A DNA stretch of 24,181 nucleotides from NCBI GenBank assembly GCA_005223375.1, contig RXOD01004315.1, forward strand, positions 1 through 24,181, read 5' to 3'. The position numbers and the translations under genes were made by a program. This document shows, in pieces, positions 1-12,034 of the stretch (position 1 is the first letter of the stretch; every line of letters starts with the position of its first letter). A model generated the notes under the pieces. That model did not search any database. It was given only the letters and a program-made list of their open reading frames with translations, and was not told the DNA's origin. The stretch comes from Amoebophrya sp. AT5.2 (lineage: Eukaryota > Sar > Dinophyceae > Syndiniales > Amoebophryaceae).

Positions 1-180
1 GTATTTGGTCTCGTATTCGGTCAGATGGTGCCGCTTTCAGCTGCAGAGCAAGCAGAACAAAGCGACGGCCAGGATGCAGCAAGAATGCGGCGCCGGTATT
101 GAGTGGTCTTGTATTTTGTCTCATATTTCGTTTCATATAATTCTGTCTCGGCAATAGGGGGGCACTCCTGCGTGGTGCAG
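1..180 (+). other. Probable intron or 5' edge upstream of the first visible exon
   Basis: The frame used by the first large exon is open from 103, but its first residues (from a GTG, about 20 codons rich in V, F, Y and S) look like translated pyrimidine-rich DNA, not protein. Two acceptor-like sites follow the T-rich stretch: GGCAATAG ending at 157 and GTGGTGCAG ending at 180. I favour 180, because the residues after it (AASIGSNVDLLGRN) look like ordinary protein and the junction is phase 0. The window opens with GTATTTGG, which resembles the GTATT donors used later in this gene, so the left edge may sit at an exon/intron border. This is inference; no start codon for the gene is visible. Confidence 0.45.
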
Positions 181-3100
181 GCGGCGAGCATCGGCAGCAA
201 CGTGGATTTACTTGGCAGAAATGCCGCCAAAAATGGGTTTTTCACCTCTCTAATGTACTACCAGCGCGACGCGATTCTGAACGAGTACGGAAGGATCGCC
301 CACTTGCTGGACGAAAAAGACGTTTGCAATCTGGACACCGGCGGGCCCTTGCCGACGACGATCAACACGGACAAGAAACTGGAGGGGGAGCTCCCGCCAA
401 GTTCGCCGTCAAACAAGGGCGTCGGACACGCGAACGTCGCGAAGCGGTCGCTGATTTTGAATGAGACGGAGGGAATCCCGCGCCTGTTCACGCAGTGCTT
501 GTACCTGCTCGCCGAGTGCTTCGAGATGAAGCTGCAGAATTTCGACAGGTGCAAACTGATCCTGGGGACATTGCAGATCGTGTCCAACCTGCTAACCTTC
601 CGCATCCCCGCACTGACCACCATCGTCTTGTCGAACGAATCGCTGGTCCCGCTCCTCAGAAAAACGTTCGCCGAGGTGTACGGGCACTACGACTCAGTTT
701 CCTCCGCGGACGAGTACATCGATCTGCTGGATGCCTTTGTGCGGGTAATTCGCAACATTGGAACGATCGGCATCGAGCACGAAAAACTGGTGACAGACAT
801 CTACAACCGCATGCGGGTGCCGGCCGTGGTGGAGGAAAAAAGCATCTCGAAGCAAGGCGGAACTGGCAGCGGGAGCCCGAACGCGAAGAAGGAGCAGGTG
901 GTGAAGAGCAAGTCGCCCGCGAGGACACCGAGCAAGTCCGGAGAGGGAAATGCGACGAGTAGTTCGTCATCACCGAAAAAAGAGGATGGGGCGGGCACCT
1001 TGGTCGGCACGTCGTCGTCGGAAAGTTCAACCGGCCCGACGATTATGACGACGGAAACGGAGCGGGTGCAGCTCGAAGGCATCCTCGGCAGGATGTTAGG
1101 CTCACTCGACCTGTTCGTGCTGATCGAGTTTATGGTTGCGTGCACGCATCGATTAGTCGACTCGCCGCGCTTCATCGAGGGCCACGCGAAATGGAAAACG
1201 AAGCTATTTGAATCGATGCTGCTCACGTTTTCCACGTTGTTCTCGCACCAAGACAAGAAGACAGCCGGCGCGATGATCGACTGGAGCCGAGTGGAAAGGG
1301 CGAAGCTCGAGTATTCGCTGCTTTCCATGCACGAACACCGAGTGGGAAACGAAAAGCGCTTCGAGGGCCTCTGCATGGAGGAGACCATGCTGCGAACGCT
1401 TTACTGCATGGTGAAGCAGGGGTTCACGTTTCAAAGCTCTACCTTCCCGAACACGCTCCAGGTCGCGGGTTACGGCCCGGGGAACGAGAACATCAGCTTC
1501 GAGTGCCGGGAAATCGCCGCGGTCATCCTCTCTATTCTCTCCTCAACCTCGGGGAAGAACTCTTCCACCGGCGACATCCTGAACAACATCCCGAAGTTCC
1601 TGGCGAATTTGCGGCAATTGACCGACCCCAACCAGCTGCTCTGGCACTACAAACTGGTGTGCACGTTCTCGAAGCTACCAAAGGTGATCGAACAGATCGC
1701 AGCGGACGAAATGTCCTACGACTTCGTCTTCGACTCGCTCGAGTCCCCCGTCCTCTTCCGCCACAGCATCGTCATCGTGCACAACCTCACCGTGCTCAAG
1801 TCCACGTCCCTCCAGGCGCGACCGGGCTCCGTCGCCCGCCTCTGCCTTCTGTACAAGAATTTGATGGCGGTGCCGGACCCGCACCTCGTGGATCTCGATC
1901 CCGAGTTCATGGAGCGGCCCGCGAAGGTGAAGGACGACGCGTACGCATTGTCGCGAGCCGTGCGTGAAGACCCCGACATCACGCAGACGGAGCTCGACGT
2001 GCTCTCGCGATTGGTGTGCGCCGCGATCCGCAACGTTGTGTATACGCACGTGACGAAGGAAATGCAGCCCGTCCACTCGATCGCCGAGCAGGACCGCGAG
2101 GCGATCTTCCACCTGTGCAACAGCGTGTGCAAGGAGGACCGCTGTCTCTACATCAGCATCCTCTTCGTCATGATCCGGGACAAGAACATCGCGGTGTCTT
2201 TGCTCAGCTACAGCAGCTGCTTCGACCTGGTCACGGATTGCATGCTCTACCCCGCGAAGCACGTGCGGCCAAACAGCGAACAGCAGGAGAAGAAGAAAAT
2301 CAAATTCGGAAATTTGGAGCGGGACCAGCTGTACGAGATGGACTCGCACCACATGCAGGAGCAGGGGCAGGGCGGCGAGGACGCGGAGCTGCTCGGGATG
2401 AGCCCGAAGAACAAGCTGAATGAGGACGGCATGCGGAAGGACGCGCTGGGGGCGGGCGGGAAGGAGAGTCTGTACCAGAAGAACAGACGGATGGCGGCGG
2501 AGAAGTCCATGCTGAAGACGGGCTTCTCGTTGACGAAGAATTCGAACATAAAACCGTCCGAATTCGCGTTCGGGGAGGAGTACCTGTTCTACATGACGAC
2601 GCACATCTTCCTGCAGTCCACCTACCTGCCGGACGACGAGGCGCCGCCGCACGTGAAGGGCTTCCAAGCGGTGGAGTTCCCGACGCCGCAGGCGCGCCAG
2701 TTCGTGCTGACGCGGTTGACGGACCTGGCGACAAGGCATAACCTGGTGGAGAACTACTTCCTGCGCGTGGACGAACTCTTATTCAAGACGGACAGGAGCA
2801 AACGGGTGCTCACGGACCTCTACCTGGAGTGCGTGTCGGAGTTCATGCTGCACGGGTTGACGATACCCTGCTTCGTCCCGTTCTTCTACCAAAGACCAAT
2901 ACCAGACATGCTGTCGCAGGTGGGATTTGCTGTTTTTTTAGTCTTAGTCTTTTACGTTGAGCAGTGGGTCGGTGCGCTTGTACTTAGACAACTTCTAGCG
3001 CCGTAAATAGAAGTTCAAAAAAGTAATTGATGCAATGAATTCTATCTTTTTTCATGATGTTGATGGAGGAGGAAAGTCACGTACCTGTATTGCAAAACTC

Positions 3101-6100
3101 CATCGCAGGTCGCCCCCTTCCTCCTTGGGTGGACATCGCGTGCGATCGTGAATAAGGGTGCGCTCATTTGTATTCGTGCCAAGCTCCACCGCCAGACGGT
3201 CGTGTGCACCAACATGGCCGAGAAGTACCTCCAGTTCCCGGAACTCGCCTGCGGCATGCTTACTTACGCCTTGGTCGACCCGGAGGCGCACTTCCTCCAC
3301 GACCAGTACATCGGCTTCATCCGCGTCTTCCAGCAAATGCTCCAGCAGAACCTGCTGTCCCCTCTAAACGTGAACCGCGTCGCCATAGCAACGACGGTGC
3401 TCGTCTCCACGCTCACCGACGAAGACTTCGCGGCCGAGGCGGCGCAGGAGCAGGCGCTGGTCGACACGATGGGCGCGATCGGCGACTCCGACGAGGAGGA
3501 AGAAGAGGAGGAGGACGACTTCGACGACGACCCGGAGGCGGCGGAAGCGAGAAGAAAAGCGAAGGAGGAGGCCGAACGGGAGAAAGCGGAAGCGAAGTCA
3601 CCGCCGAAATCGAAGAAGCAGCTGATCGAGCAAGTGTACACGGGGAGCAGGCTACTGCGGTCAAGACTGTTGCAGAAGGATTACCCGGTGTGGGGGCAGT
3701 TCCTGGAAGAGCTTGCCGATCGGGGCCATATCCACATGATTCGGAGGTGCATGTCGCTGCTAGTGGCGGCAACGTGCGGCGGCGGCAACTACAAGAACTT
3801 CCCAAGTCTGGACGACTTTCTCATCGGGTTATTCACGAACATCGAGGATTTACTGAAAGTGGACTTCGATCTGATGTTCCCGATCCTGGTCGACTTTGCG
3901 TACGTCGGCGGGAAGCGCGTGCAGATGGTGCTCTTCACGAAGAAGGCCCACCTGAACGCGCTGCGCAGGTTCGAGTCCTTCCTGAACGACCTGAGCAAGA
4001 TCGAGAGCAGCGAGGGCTCCTTCGCCGCGCACCCCGAGGAGACGGAGAAGTGCCTGTACAGAATACGCTGGATTCTGTACCTGATGACGATCTTCCTCAC
4101 GGACAGGGAGGCGCAGCTGGAGGCAAGACAAGCAGAGATCATCAAGGACGAGTCGTTTGACACGTTTGCGCGCGTGGACCTGCTCCCGGTGGTGATTCGG
4201 TACTTGAAGGAGCGGAGCGCGCTGATGGCGCCGATGGACAAGCACTTCTGCGTGTTCATGCTCGCTCTGTACGGAAATTCGCAGTTCGTCGCGACGTCGC
4301 TGGTCGTGCCGGAGATTTTCCGCCACTGCCAGGCGATCCTGGACGACAACAGTGTGGTGGCGAACGCGTACACCGCGTGGGACCGACTGCCGCGCAAAGA
4401 AGCCGTGAGCCTGCACATGTACGGACCGAGCCTGTCCGAGCTGAAGAACGGCATCTTCCTGAACACGGTGTACATGGTGCTGGAGCAGGCAAGGACAACT
4501 CCCCGCGCGATCACCTTCCATCCCTGCTTCGACTTCATCCAGCAGTGGCGGCTGCGAAACGAACGGTTCTTGGAGGTGAACGTCACGCGCAAGCCGCTCG
4601 ATCTCGGTGGGAGCAGCAAGAAGAAGAAGCGGAAAGACCTGGACGGGCTGAACGACAACGAGCGGTACAACCGGGACTCGTCCATGGGGAGATACCGGCT
4701 GCTGCTGGTGCTGTTCTACACGCTGAAGACTCCGGAGACGATCGAGAACCTGATGGACGACTTTGGGGTGTGCATGACGCTGACGCATCTGTACGAGAAC
4801 TACTACCAGTACGAGGCGCTGAGCAAGGATTGCCAGCTGCAGAAAGAACGGCTGAAGGGTGCGACCATCCCAGCGCACGAGGTCTTGCAGCAGGAACTAG
4901 CATTGAAGGTTCAGCAGCAAATGGAAACCATGATCACGAACGAGGACGGGACCAACGTCCCGCTCACCGCACTCGACGCGGACGACGAAAAGCAGCTCGT
5001 CCAGGAGCCGTCGACCGAGACGGAGGAAACTCGCGTCTCCACGCAGGCGCCCGCGAAGGTGGCGCCGACGCAGTTCAACTTCGACCAGCGGCTGCTGTGG
5101 ATCCGACTAGTCTGCTTCATCCTGGAGCACGAGCCGAAAAAGCTTTTGGAGGACGCACCGCGGTTACTCGACTACACGCTCGACATGGCGTATGCCCTGA
5201 TCGACGAGTACCGGTGGAGCGCCCCCGCACTCGTCATCGCCTGCGAGTGCCTCAACGTGATCATCCCCGAGATGTCCAAACTGTACGAGTACAAGGCGTT
5301 CGCGAAGTTGAGGAAGAAGTTCGCGAACCTGTGCGTCTTCTACATCTGCGAGGCGATCTCGCTGCCTTTACGCGTCAAGGCGTGCCGGGCGCTCGAGTTC
5401 ATTTTGGAGGGGCGGGGGATAAAGAGCTACGACGAGACGTGTCAGGTGTTGATGCAGATCGACATGAACCGGGTGTGGAAGCAGATTTTGCGGGGCACGA
5501 AGGAGGAGCTGTGTATCGCTTCGCTGCGGGTGATTCTCGAGTTCGTGGACAAGGGCCAGTACCGCTCGCGGATGTATCTGTTGAAGGGCGCGATGCTGCC
5601 CGAGATCGTGGACAGTATGATGTCGCCGCTGGCGACGCACGCGCGGGTCCTATTGTTGTCCAAGCTGTTCTCGGCGCTGACCACGGACCTGAACTTCGAC
5701 CTGTTGCAGATGCTGATCAGGACCACGCCGGACATCCGGCCGTTCCTCGGGCTGGCGCGGTCGTCGCACGAAAACAGGAGGGAGGTGGTGCAGAAGTGGA
5801 TCGAGTTCTACGGAAACTCGATCATCAACTTCCAGGACATCTACGACGCGTTCGCGACGTACGGGACGTTGAACGGCTACGTGTACCTGGCGGTGCAGTG
5901 CACGACCAAAGACGCGCCGGTTTTGAGAAGGATGATGCTGCACATCGTGATCGCTACGTACAAAAACATCCGGCAGCTGGGGTCGTTGGGTTTGTGCGAC
6001 TACGCGCACGAGTTTTTGATCGACAACGTGTTGGAGATGTGCCACCGCGGGGGGAGGGAGTTGATCGAGGCGGGCGTGCGGTTTATGCACGACTTCCTGC

Positions 6101-9100
6101 TCGATAACGAGCTGCAGCAAACGCCGCAGCTGGTCCGAAAAATATGGAGCGCGAAAAGATTGAACTACTTGATCAAGTTCCTCTACCACAAGTCCGTCGA
6201 CCAGATAAACTTCTCGCCGGAGACGATGCACAAGCGGAGTAGGGACGACTGGCCGCACGAGCAAATCGTGTACATCCAGGCGATGGTGCTGCAACTCGTG
6301 CAGAAGATCGTCGAGATCTCGGACGTGAAGGATAGAATACGGCTCGTGAAGGAGACGGACTTCTGTGAGGCGCTCTACGTGCTGCTGTACTATGTGTGCA
6401 ACCTGCCAAATCCGCCCGTGGTGCCGAGCGGCCCGGATGATGACAGCGGGAAGTCGGGCGGCGAGACGAAGTCGGCCTCCGACCGCGACGCCGCGATGAT
6501 TGCGGCTGCGATGGCGGCGGGCAACGGTCTTCCGGAACCAAGCGTCTCCAGCAGCGCAAACGCGGACTCGAGCAACCAGCAGAGCGGCTCGGGGGGGAAC
6601 AACAATAGTACCCAGCTCGCGAACAAGGATAACTCCTCCCCTTCCGACGACGAGGAGGCGATCGTGACCGATCCGAAGTACCGCGGGCTGTACGACAGCG
6701 TGCTGTGCTGCGTGTTGGGCATGTTCAAGTCGATCGTCCACGACGCGTACAAAGCGTCGCTCGGCATAAGGCCAGACCGCCAAGGCGACGACCCGAACGG
6801 GAAGCTGATCACCTTCGCGTGCAAAAACCGGATCCTGGAGCTGTGCTTCCTAGCGCTGATGCCCACCCCTGCGGAGCAGAACGCGCTGCTGATCGAGCTC
6901 CAGGGGTCTGCGGAGGGCGTCAACATGAACATCTCCGGCTCGTTCCGAAAAGCCATCCCGGCGAACTGGATCAAGCGCGACACCGAAAGCGGAGTGGCAG
7001 AAAAGGTGGCGTCGATTGCATTGCAATTGCTGCTGCAAGTGCCAGACGGAAGGGAGTACTTCGCGTCGAAAGCGACCGCACCAACAGCGAAAGTCATGTT
7101 CGCGCAAATAAACAGGTATCGCCGACGAGGAGTCGCTGGATTTTGATAGATACGATGAACATACAACGAAGAAATTCATTTGTCATACTTACTTCTTGGG
7201 TGAGCTTTTGGTTTCTGGTGCGTAACACAGCTTAGCCTTCGCAGCCTTCGATTCATTGTGATTCAGTAAAAATGAATTCGAATTGGAATTCCCCATCCAC
7301 TAGGTGGCGCCAGACCATTTTCGACAAGGTCGGGTCTATCGCACTTCCTGCGGACATGTCATTCGAGGAGCGCTTCGTCACTTTCTATCTCTGCGCTCTT
7401 TCGCGCTACAACACCGACTGGTTCCTCGAGAATCTCGGGCTCCACTGGATGGACCGCATTTTCTCGCTGCTTTGCGTGATCTGGGAGAACCACCCCAACA
7501 CCGTGCTCGCCCACCACGCGCACCGCATCTGCGCCAGCTTCCTCCAGGTCTACCCGCTCTGGGTGAACTTCGTCGCGGAGCCCACGCGCGCCGGCACCAT
7601 CATGCGCGCGGTGGCGCGGAGTCTGGCGTCGCCGGACATCCGCGAGTACAGGCATTTGCTCCGTACGGTTGCGGCGTACTCGGCGTTCGTGTTCCAGTAC
7701 GACGTGCTGCCGTTCAACACTCTGAAGCAGGTGGAGAAGCTGATGGCGCTGCCCGTGAACAAGCGGTTCAAGGATGGCATCGAGTGGGACGCGGCCATAC
7801 TACGCGCGCACCGAGAGGCGGGCAAGACGATCTTCACGCCGGAGATGTACGAGCAGATAATACGAAGAACAAACGCCGACCCAGACGTGTTCTCGCGGAC
7901 GCTGGCCGTCTGGGTATGCTGCGTCATGTTCGGCAACCTGGCGGTGTCGGTCGCGGCAGAGGGCGGGAGTTCGTCGTCCTCAACCGGAGGCGGCACGAAT
8001 TCGAATTCGCAAGAAGGCCAGGGCGGCGCGAGCGGCAGCCGGGGAGGCACAACGACAGGCGCAAGCGCATCGTCGGCAGCGTCGGCCTCGGGGTCGACGG
8101 GGGGACGTGGTTCGCAGCAGGTGGGCGGCAGCAGCAGTTCGACCGCTGGAAGGGTGAACCAGAAAGCCACCTTTCTCGAGCTGGATCAGCTGAACATCGA
8201 GGCGATGGTGAGGCGCGCAGGTCTAATTCGGGAGCAGGGAGAAGACGACGACGGAATAAAAGCAGTCGTGGACCTGGAGAACGAACCAATAAAACCGAAA
8301 CTGAACATCTCATTCTTCAGACACTCAGACCTGCTCTGCAGCATATTCGCGAGAATAACGTACTCTGCTTGCTTTGCCTTCGCCTATAAATATTTTCCTC
8401 TTGCTGTTCCTGTTGCTCTGCGTTTGCGACTTACAGTTACAATTTCATCTTTGTTCTATCAATTCAAAGATCGATGGCTCTACTTATTCAACCAGGTGCG
8501 ACGTGATGAACCAGAGCTGGGACATCTCGATACGGCTGGGCGGTCTCGCGGCGTCCCTCGGCTCCATGGAGGCGCCCGAGTTTTTTTTGACGCACCTAGT
8601 GGACAACTTCCAGATCACGCCGGTGATGCGCGCGCTGCTGTTGCCATACCCACGAGTCCACCTCGCGCAGCTGACACTGATCGCGGTCTTCACGAGTCTA
8701 AAGCTGCCCATGAACTCGAACACCATCCAGGAAAGCTTCCTCAGCAAATTCTTCGCGTACTTACTTTCTTGCAGTTAGTATAGCTCTTCTTCCTGAATAC
8801 GTACCAAGTTCGAGGACCCGCAGCACTTACTTTCTTGGCAAGGACACGACCAAACGCCAGCGTGAGCGAATCAAAATCTATCAAGAGGAAGAACAAGAGG
8901 AAGACCTCACATCTCTCTCTCAGGCACCAGGGGTCCCTCCTCATCGGCCTGTCCAATTTCGCCACGAACAACGTGCAGCCGGATCCGCAGCAGCCGTTCG
9001 CGCGCGACGGCTCGGATTCCATTTCGCCGAACCTGGGCTACGGGTTGATCTTCCGCTGGTTCAACTTCACACACGAACTCGAGTTCGGCAGGTCCATCCG

Positions 9101-10720
9101 ATCACTCGCGGCGTACATCTTTGGGCAGTGTCTCGTGCCACCAAAGAAAGCGCCGCCGAGCATCGGGAGTGCGGGCGAGGAAGCGAAGAACGACGCGTTC
9201 TCAATATTGACCGGAAAGACGCTGGACGACGCAATCAAGCCCGAAGAAGAAGAGAAAAAAGAGGATCGAAGAGACGCCGTCTGCGAGTATTTGTTTTTGC
9301 TTTTGTATGTGCGTCGATGTCGTCCGACACAGTGAGGTTGGATCAGCGAACAGGATCGGTTTCATCTGAGGGCGTTCCACTGCCGAAATTCCCAAATTTC
9401 CTTTATGGTATAGTGCTAGATAGTCTACTTAGCTCGAGATCGAGTCTAGCGTGACACGACAACGACCAACGAACTGTAACCTAAACCTCTTACTTCCACC
9501 ACTCCGCCTCCCACTCCCTGCAGGTGCCTCGACCCCACGGTGGAGCTCTCGGAGCTGATCACGGACGAGATTGCTCGTGAGGACAAGCGGCTGCTGAAAA
9601 ACAGAAATCCCAAGGACAAGAGTGGGCCGCAGTACTCCACGTACCTCTGCCACCTCATGTACGCCCTCGCCTTCGCTGTCAACACCCACCAGAGACAAGC
9701 AAGTCAATCGAGTACTGAGATAGAGATTGATTCCGTTTACTACGCCACCATCAGCTCCTTCGTTCGTGATGTAATTTTGCATTACACGGGCTTGCATCAG
9801 TTTCAGTCAACAGCAATTCAGATCCACCTCATGGTGGTGATAGTAATTTTTGGTTTCTCGCTCCTGAAAACAGGGCGAAGACGATCATCCATCCTATCAC
9901 GTTCAAGTTCATGGGCTTGCAATTTCGAATGCGCCACAACGAACTACATTTTTCATCAACTACGCTACATTCCGACCCAGATAAAATCCGCGGCGCTGCG
10001 TTGTTCCAGCTAATGAAGGTGCAGAACATCCTGAGTCAGCAGATACCGCCGAGGGAGCTGATGGATCCGGTGGACGGCGTGGACGAAAAGCTCTATCTCT
10101 ACGTCCGTGCGACAGCCGTGGTCCGCTCCGCACTGCAGACAGTCATCAACTCATGGCTCGCGACAGGATTCACAGCGAAGGTACTGAAAAACAACTCAGC
10201 ACGTGCACGATCTCCTCGTCCACCGCTACTAGTGGAGCGTTGGACTTCTATAATAAATCTATCGAACATCACTTCAACTTGTTCATCTACGTATACGTAG
10301 GACGCGACCCTCACGCAACAAAAAAACCGAAAAATATCTCCTCATGAGGTTGCGCTCGCGTCCGAGCAGGGTGGCTACGACTTGCTCACCTACTGCACGA
10401 AGCACATCATCCAAGCGTTCAACAATAAGACCGCGATGACGAAAGTGATGGGCAACCCGTGGGAGCGGATTATGATGTCGCAGGGCCCGACGCCGATGAT
10501 TGTCGATCTGTACCTGAAGGTGTGCGAGGTAGAATCCAATCTTCTCGCTGTGAACAAGATTGGCGGGCACAAAGCGCTGCACAACCTCAGTCGGTACGGC
10601 GACAGCACGGAAGTGCGGCAGACCGCGACCATGCTGCTGACCAAACTGGCGGTGATCTTGAGCGACAAAGCAACCGCGACTCAGCCGGCGGTAGACAGCA
10701 TGGCGGCTGCGGCGGCTTGA
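181..10720 (+). CDS. Giant alpha-solenoid (ARM/HEAT-like) protein, 5' partial, eight exons
   Basis: Exons are 181-2919, 3109-7115, 7304-8359, 8496-8756, 8924-9286, 9524-9711, 9801-10180 and 10349-10720. All junctions keep phase and give about 3,121 residues ending in TGA at 10718-10720. The protein is mostly amphipathic helices separated by low-complexity linkers: a Ser/Lys/Pro-rich stretch near residues 219-293, an acidic then Lys/Glu-rich stretch near 1039-1083, a Ser/Asn/Asp linker near 2015-2097 and a Ser/Gly run near 2462-2533. The last exon holds an armadillo-like unit (NKIGGHKALHNLSRYGD, then a helix ending TKLAVIL, near 3066-3103). I see no catalytic motif, signal peptide or clear membrane span. 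I do not recognise the family. A scaffold or adaptor role is the usual inference for such folds, but none is shown here. The N-terminus is missing, so true length is larger. The exon 7 start could instead be 9807 or 9822, since these acceptors keep the same phase. Confidence 0.85.
2920..3108 (+). other. Intron 1 of the solenoid gene, introner-like
   Basis: GT-AG, 189 nt, phase 0. The donor is CTGTCGCAG|GTGGGA and the acceptor CCATCGCAG|GTCGCC. The 8-base string TCGCAGGT occurs at both ends (2914-2921 and 3103-3110), like a target-site duplication. Splicing joins ...DMLSQ to VAPFLLGWTS in frame. The in-frame stop at 3004-3006 confirms that the segment is not coding. Confidence 0.88.
7116..7303 (+). 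other. Intron 2 of the solenoid gene
   Basis: GT-AG, 188 nt, phase 2. Donor AACAG|GTATCG, acceptor CACTAG|GTGGCG. It joins ...MFAQIN to RWRQTIFDK with a split Arg codon. The upstream frame hits a stop inside the intron at 7144-7146. Confidence 0.85.
8360..8495 (+). other. Intron 3 of the solenoid gene
   Basis: GT-AG, 136 nt, phase 2. Donor AATAAC|GTACTC, acceptor AACCAG|GTGCGA. It joins ...SIFARI-T to CDVMNQSWD. The interior is T-rich, and residues translated through it are low in quality. Confidence 0.8.
8757..8923 (+). other. Intron 4 of the solenoid gene, with internal duplication
   Basis: GT-AG, 167 nt, phase 2. Donor TTCGC|GTACTT, acceptor CATCTCTCTCTCAG|GCACCA with a good polypyrimidine tract. 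It joins ...FLSKFFA to HQGSLLIGLS. A 13-base string ACTTACTTTCTTG occurs at 8759-8771 and again at 8825-8837. Confidence 0.8.
9287..9523 (+). other. Intron 5 of the solenoid gene
   Basis: GT-AG, 237 nt, phase 2. Donor CTGCGA|GTATTT, acceptor CCCTGCAG|GTGCCT behind a C/T-rich tract. It joins ...RRDAVCE to CLDPTVELSEL. Both flanking frames close inside the intron. Confidence 0.85.
9712..9800 (+). other. Intron 6 of the solenoid gene
   Basis: Donor AATCGA|GTACTG, phase 1. The acceptor is most likely CTTGCATCAG ending at 9800 (89 nt). TTTCAG ending at 9806 and AATTCAG ending at 9821 keep the same phase and are alternatives. The joined product runs through SNFWFLAPENRAKTIIHP, which reads as ordinary protein and supports an acceptor well upstream of 9873. 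Confidence 0.65.
10181..10348 (+). other. Intron 7 of the solenoid gene
   Basis: GT-AG, 168 nt, phase 0. Donor GCGAAG|GTACTG, acceptor CTCATGAG|GTTGCG. It joins ...WLATGFTAK to VALASEQGGYD. Stops close both flanking frames within it. Confidence 0.82.
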
Positions 10721-12034
10721 CGAGCGTGGTAGGAAGGTAGGTGGACCTGGATAACTATGTGGATGGTGGTTGTTCCAGTTCCGCAAGAAGTAGCACTTAA
10801 GGTGATCATGCAAACCAGAAACTAACAAACTGTGAGTCAGAACAATTCCGATTATGAGCCAGAGAGCCAAAAGCCAGAACAACAACAATTCTAATTCATC
10901 GATTGCCATCGAAATTCCAATGTTATGCCAGAACAAGGAAGACGCAGGAAGAGCTTACACTAAGTCACAGTATACAGGAGCACAGGCGGTGGAGCCAGCA
11001 CCATCGCTTAATTATTTTGTTTCGCTTTTCTCGAGAGTACAGCAAGAACTTGACGTGCCATGCATTGGCATTGATCGAAATCTAATGAAAGCCGTCTAAG
11101 TGTGAGTAGGTCGGAATTCAAATCAACACAGAGGTGACAGCACACTAGTTAATTTAGCGACGGGCCGCCGCCGCTCGCTCCACCTCGCGTCGGCCGGCAC
11201 TGTAAATGCAGAGCGCGGGAGCCCAACGATTGGGCGGCGGCGCCGGAGGACCTGCCCCCGGCCAACAATTTTAGCTTCATCGTACACTTACACGTACATC
11301 GAGTCTTTCTTTCGTCGAACTAGTCTACTACAGCACCAGGCTTGCGTTCCTTTGTCAGATTATTTGCCAAGAATTGCCAAATAGCTTCTACTTCTAGCAG
11401 AAGAGCCCGAGGGGTCGTCATCGTCCGCGACGAGGACGACCACCGGATCTTGATTCTCGAGAATTCAGACTCTAGCAGGTCCCCGGAAATGCATTGTATC
11501 TTATCGTTCCCATTGACATTGACTGTGATTTGACTGATTCGATAAACCCCTCACCGAATGAACCGGAGGTCGATCCCGTTTTTCTGCGCTATATTTGTAT
11601 CCTGAGGAAAGAACAACGAGAACGACAGCCGCTGCAACAAGTCGAGCTGATCAAGACCCAAACACCGGATTCGACGCGAGGACGCTCACGCTGCTGCTTA
11701 CATTTTTTTTCATATCTTCACGGAACGTGTTCGCTGGCCGCGCTGGAGGATGGATTCGAGATCAGTGAGAGGTTGAGTGTAAACTGTTGAAAAAAGAGAG
11801 ACTCATCGCCAACTCGACCTTCTCTTACTTTATACTTTCGAAGCCGACACACTAGGAGTAGGACGACCCATCTCCATCCCATTCCGACCACCAACTTTAT
11901 CATTGAAATTTGTCGGATTTGCCCCTGCATCGCTGCTGCAGCAGTTCTAGAGCGTCATCCATTCCGTCGAAGAAAGTCGATAAGAATGCATCAACTACGA
12001 GGCGCCGTTAAACTCTCAAAACGAACCATAAAGG
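10721..12034. other. Non-coding interval with GC-rich foldable block
   Basis: This holds the 3' flank of the solenoid gene and the 5' flank of the next gene. Short open frames (for example 10854-11099, Asn/Ser/Gln-rich) lack convincing protein character. A GC-rich island near 11158-11265 interrupts otherwise average composition. It contains a perfect hairpin GCCCAACGATTGGGC at 11221-11235 and a possible 9-bp stem pairing 11166-11174 with 11234-11242. I see no tRNA, rRNA or recognisable snRNA motif. Confidence 0.5.

Noticed and set aside
5650..6783. 377-codon opposite-strand frame, and a similar 354-codon one at 1675-2739
   Set aside because: Both are His/Arg/Val/Leu-rich antisense shadows of the solenoid gene, which has coherent protein character and splicing.
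9703..9873. Non-canonical (GA-AG, AA-AG or GT-CA) intron joining exons 6 and 7 of the solenoid gene
   Set aside because: A canonical GTACTG donor at 9712 with the CAG acceptor at 9800 keeps phase and restores protein-like sequence upstream of 9873.
10854..11099. 81-codon frame downstream of the solenoid gene
   Set aside because: Low-complexity Asn/Ser/Gln start, no supporting splice signals or homology, and located where 3' UTR is expected.
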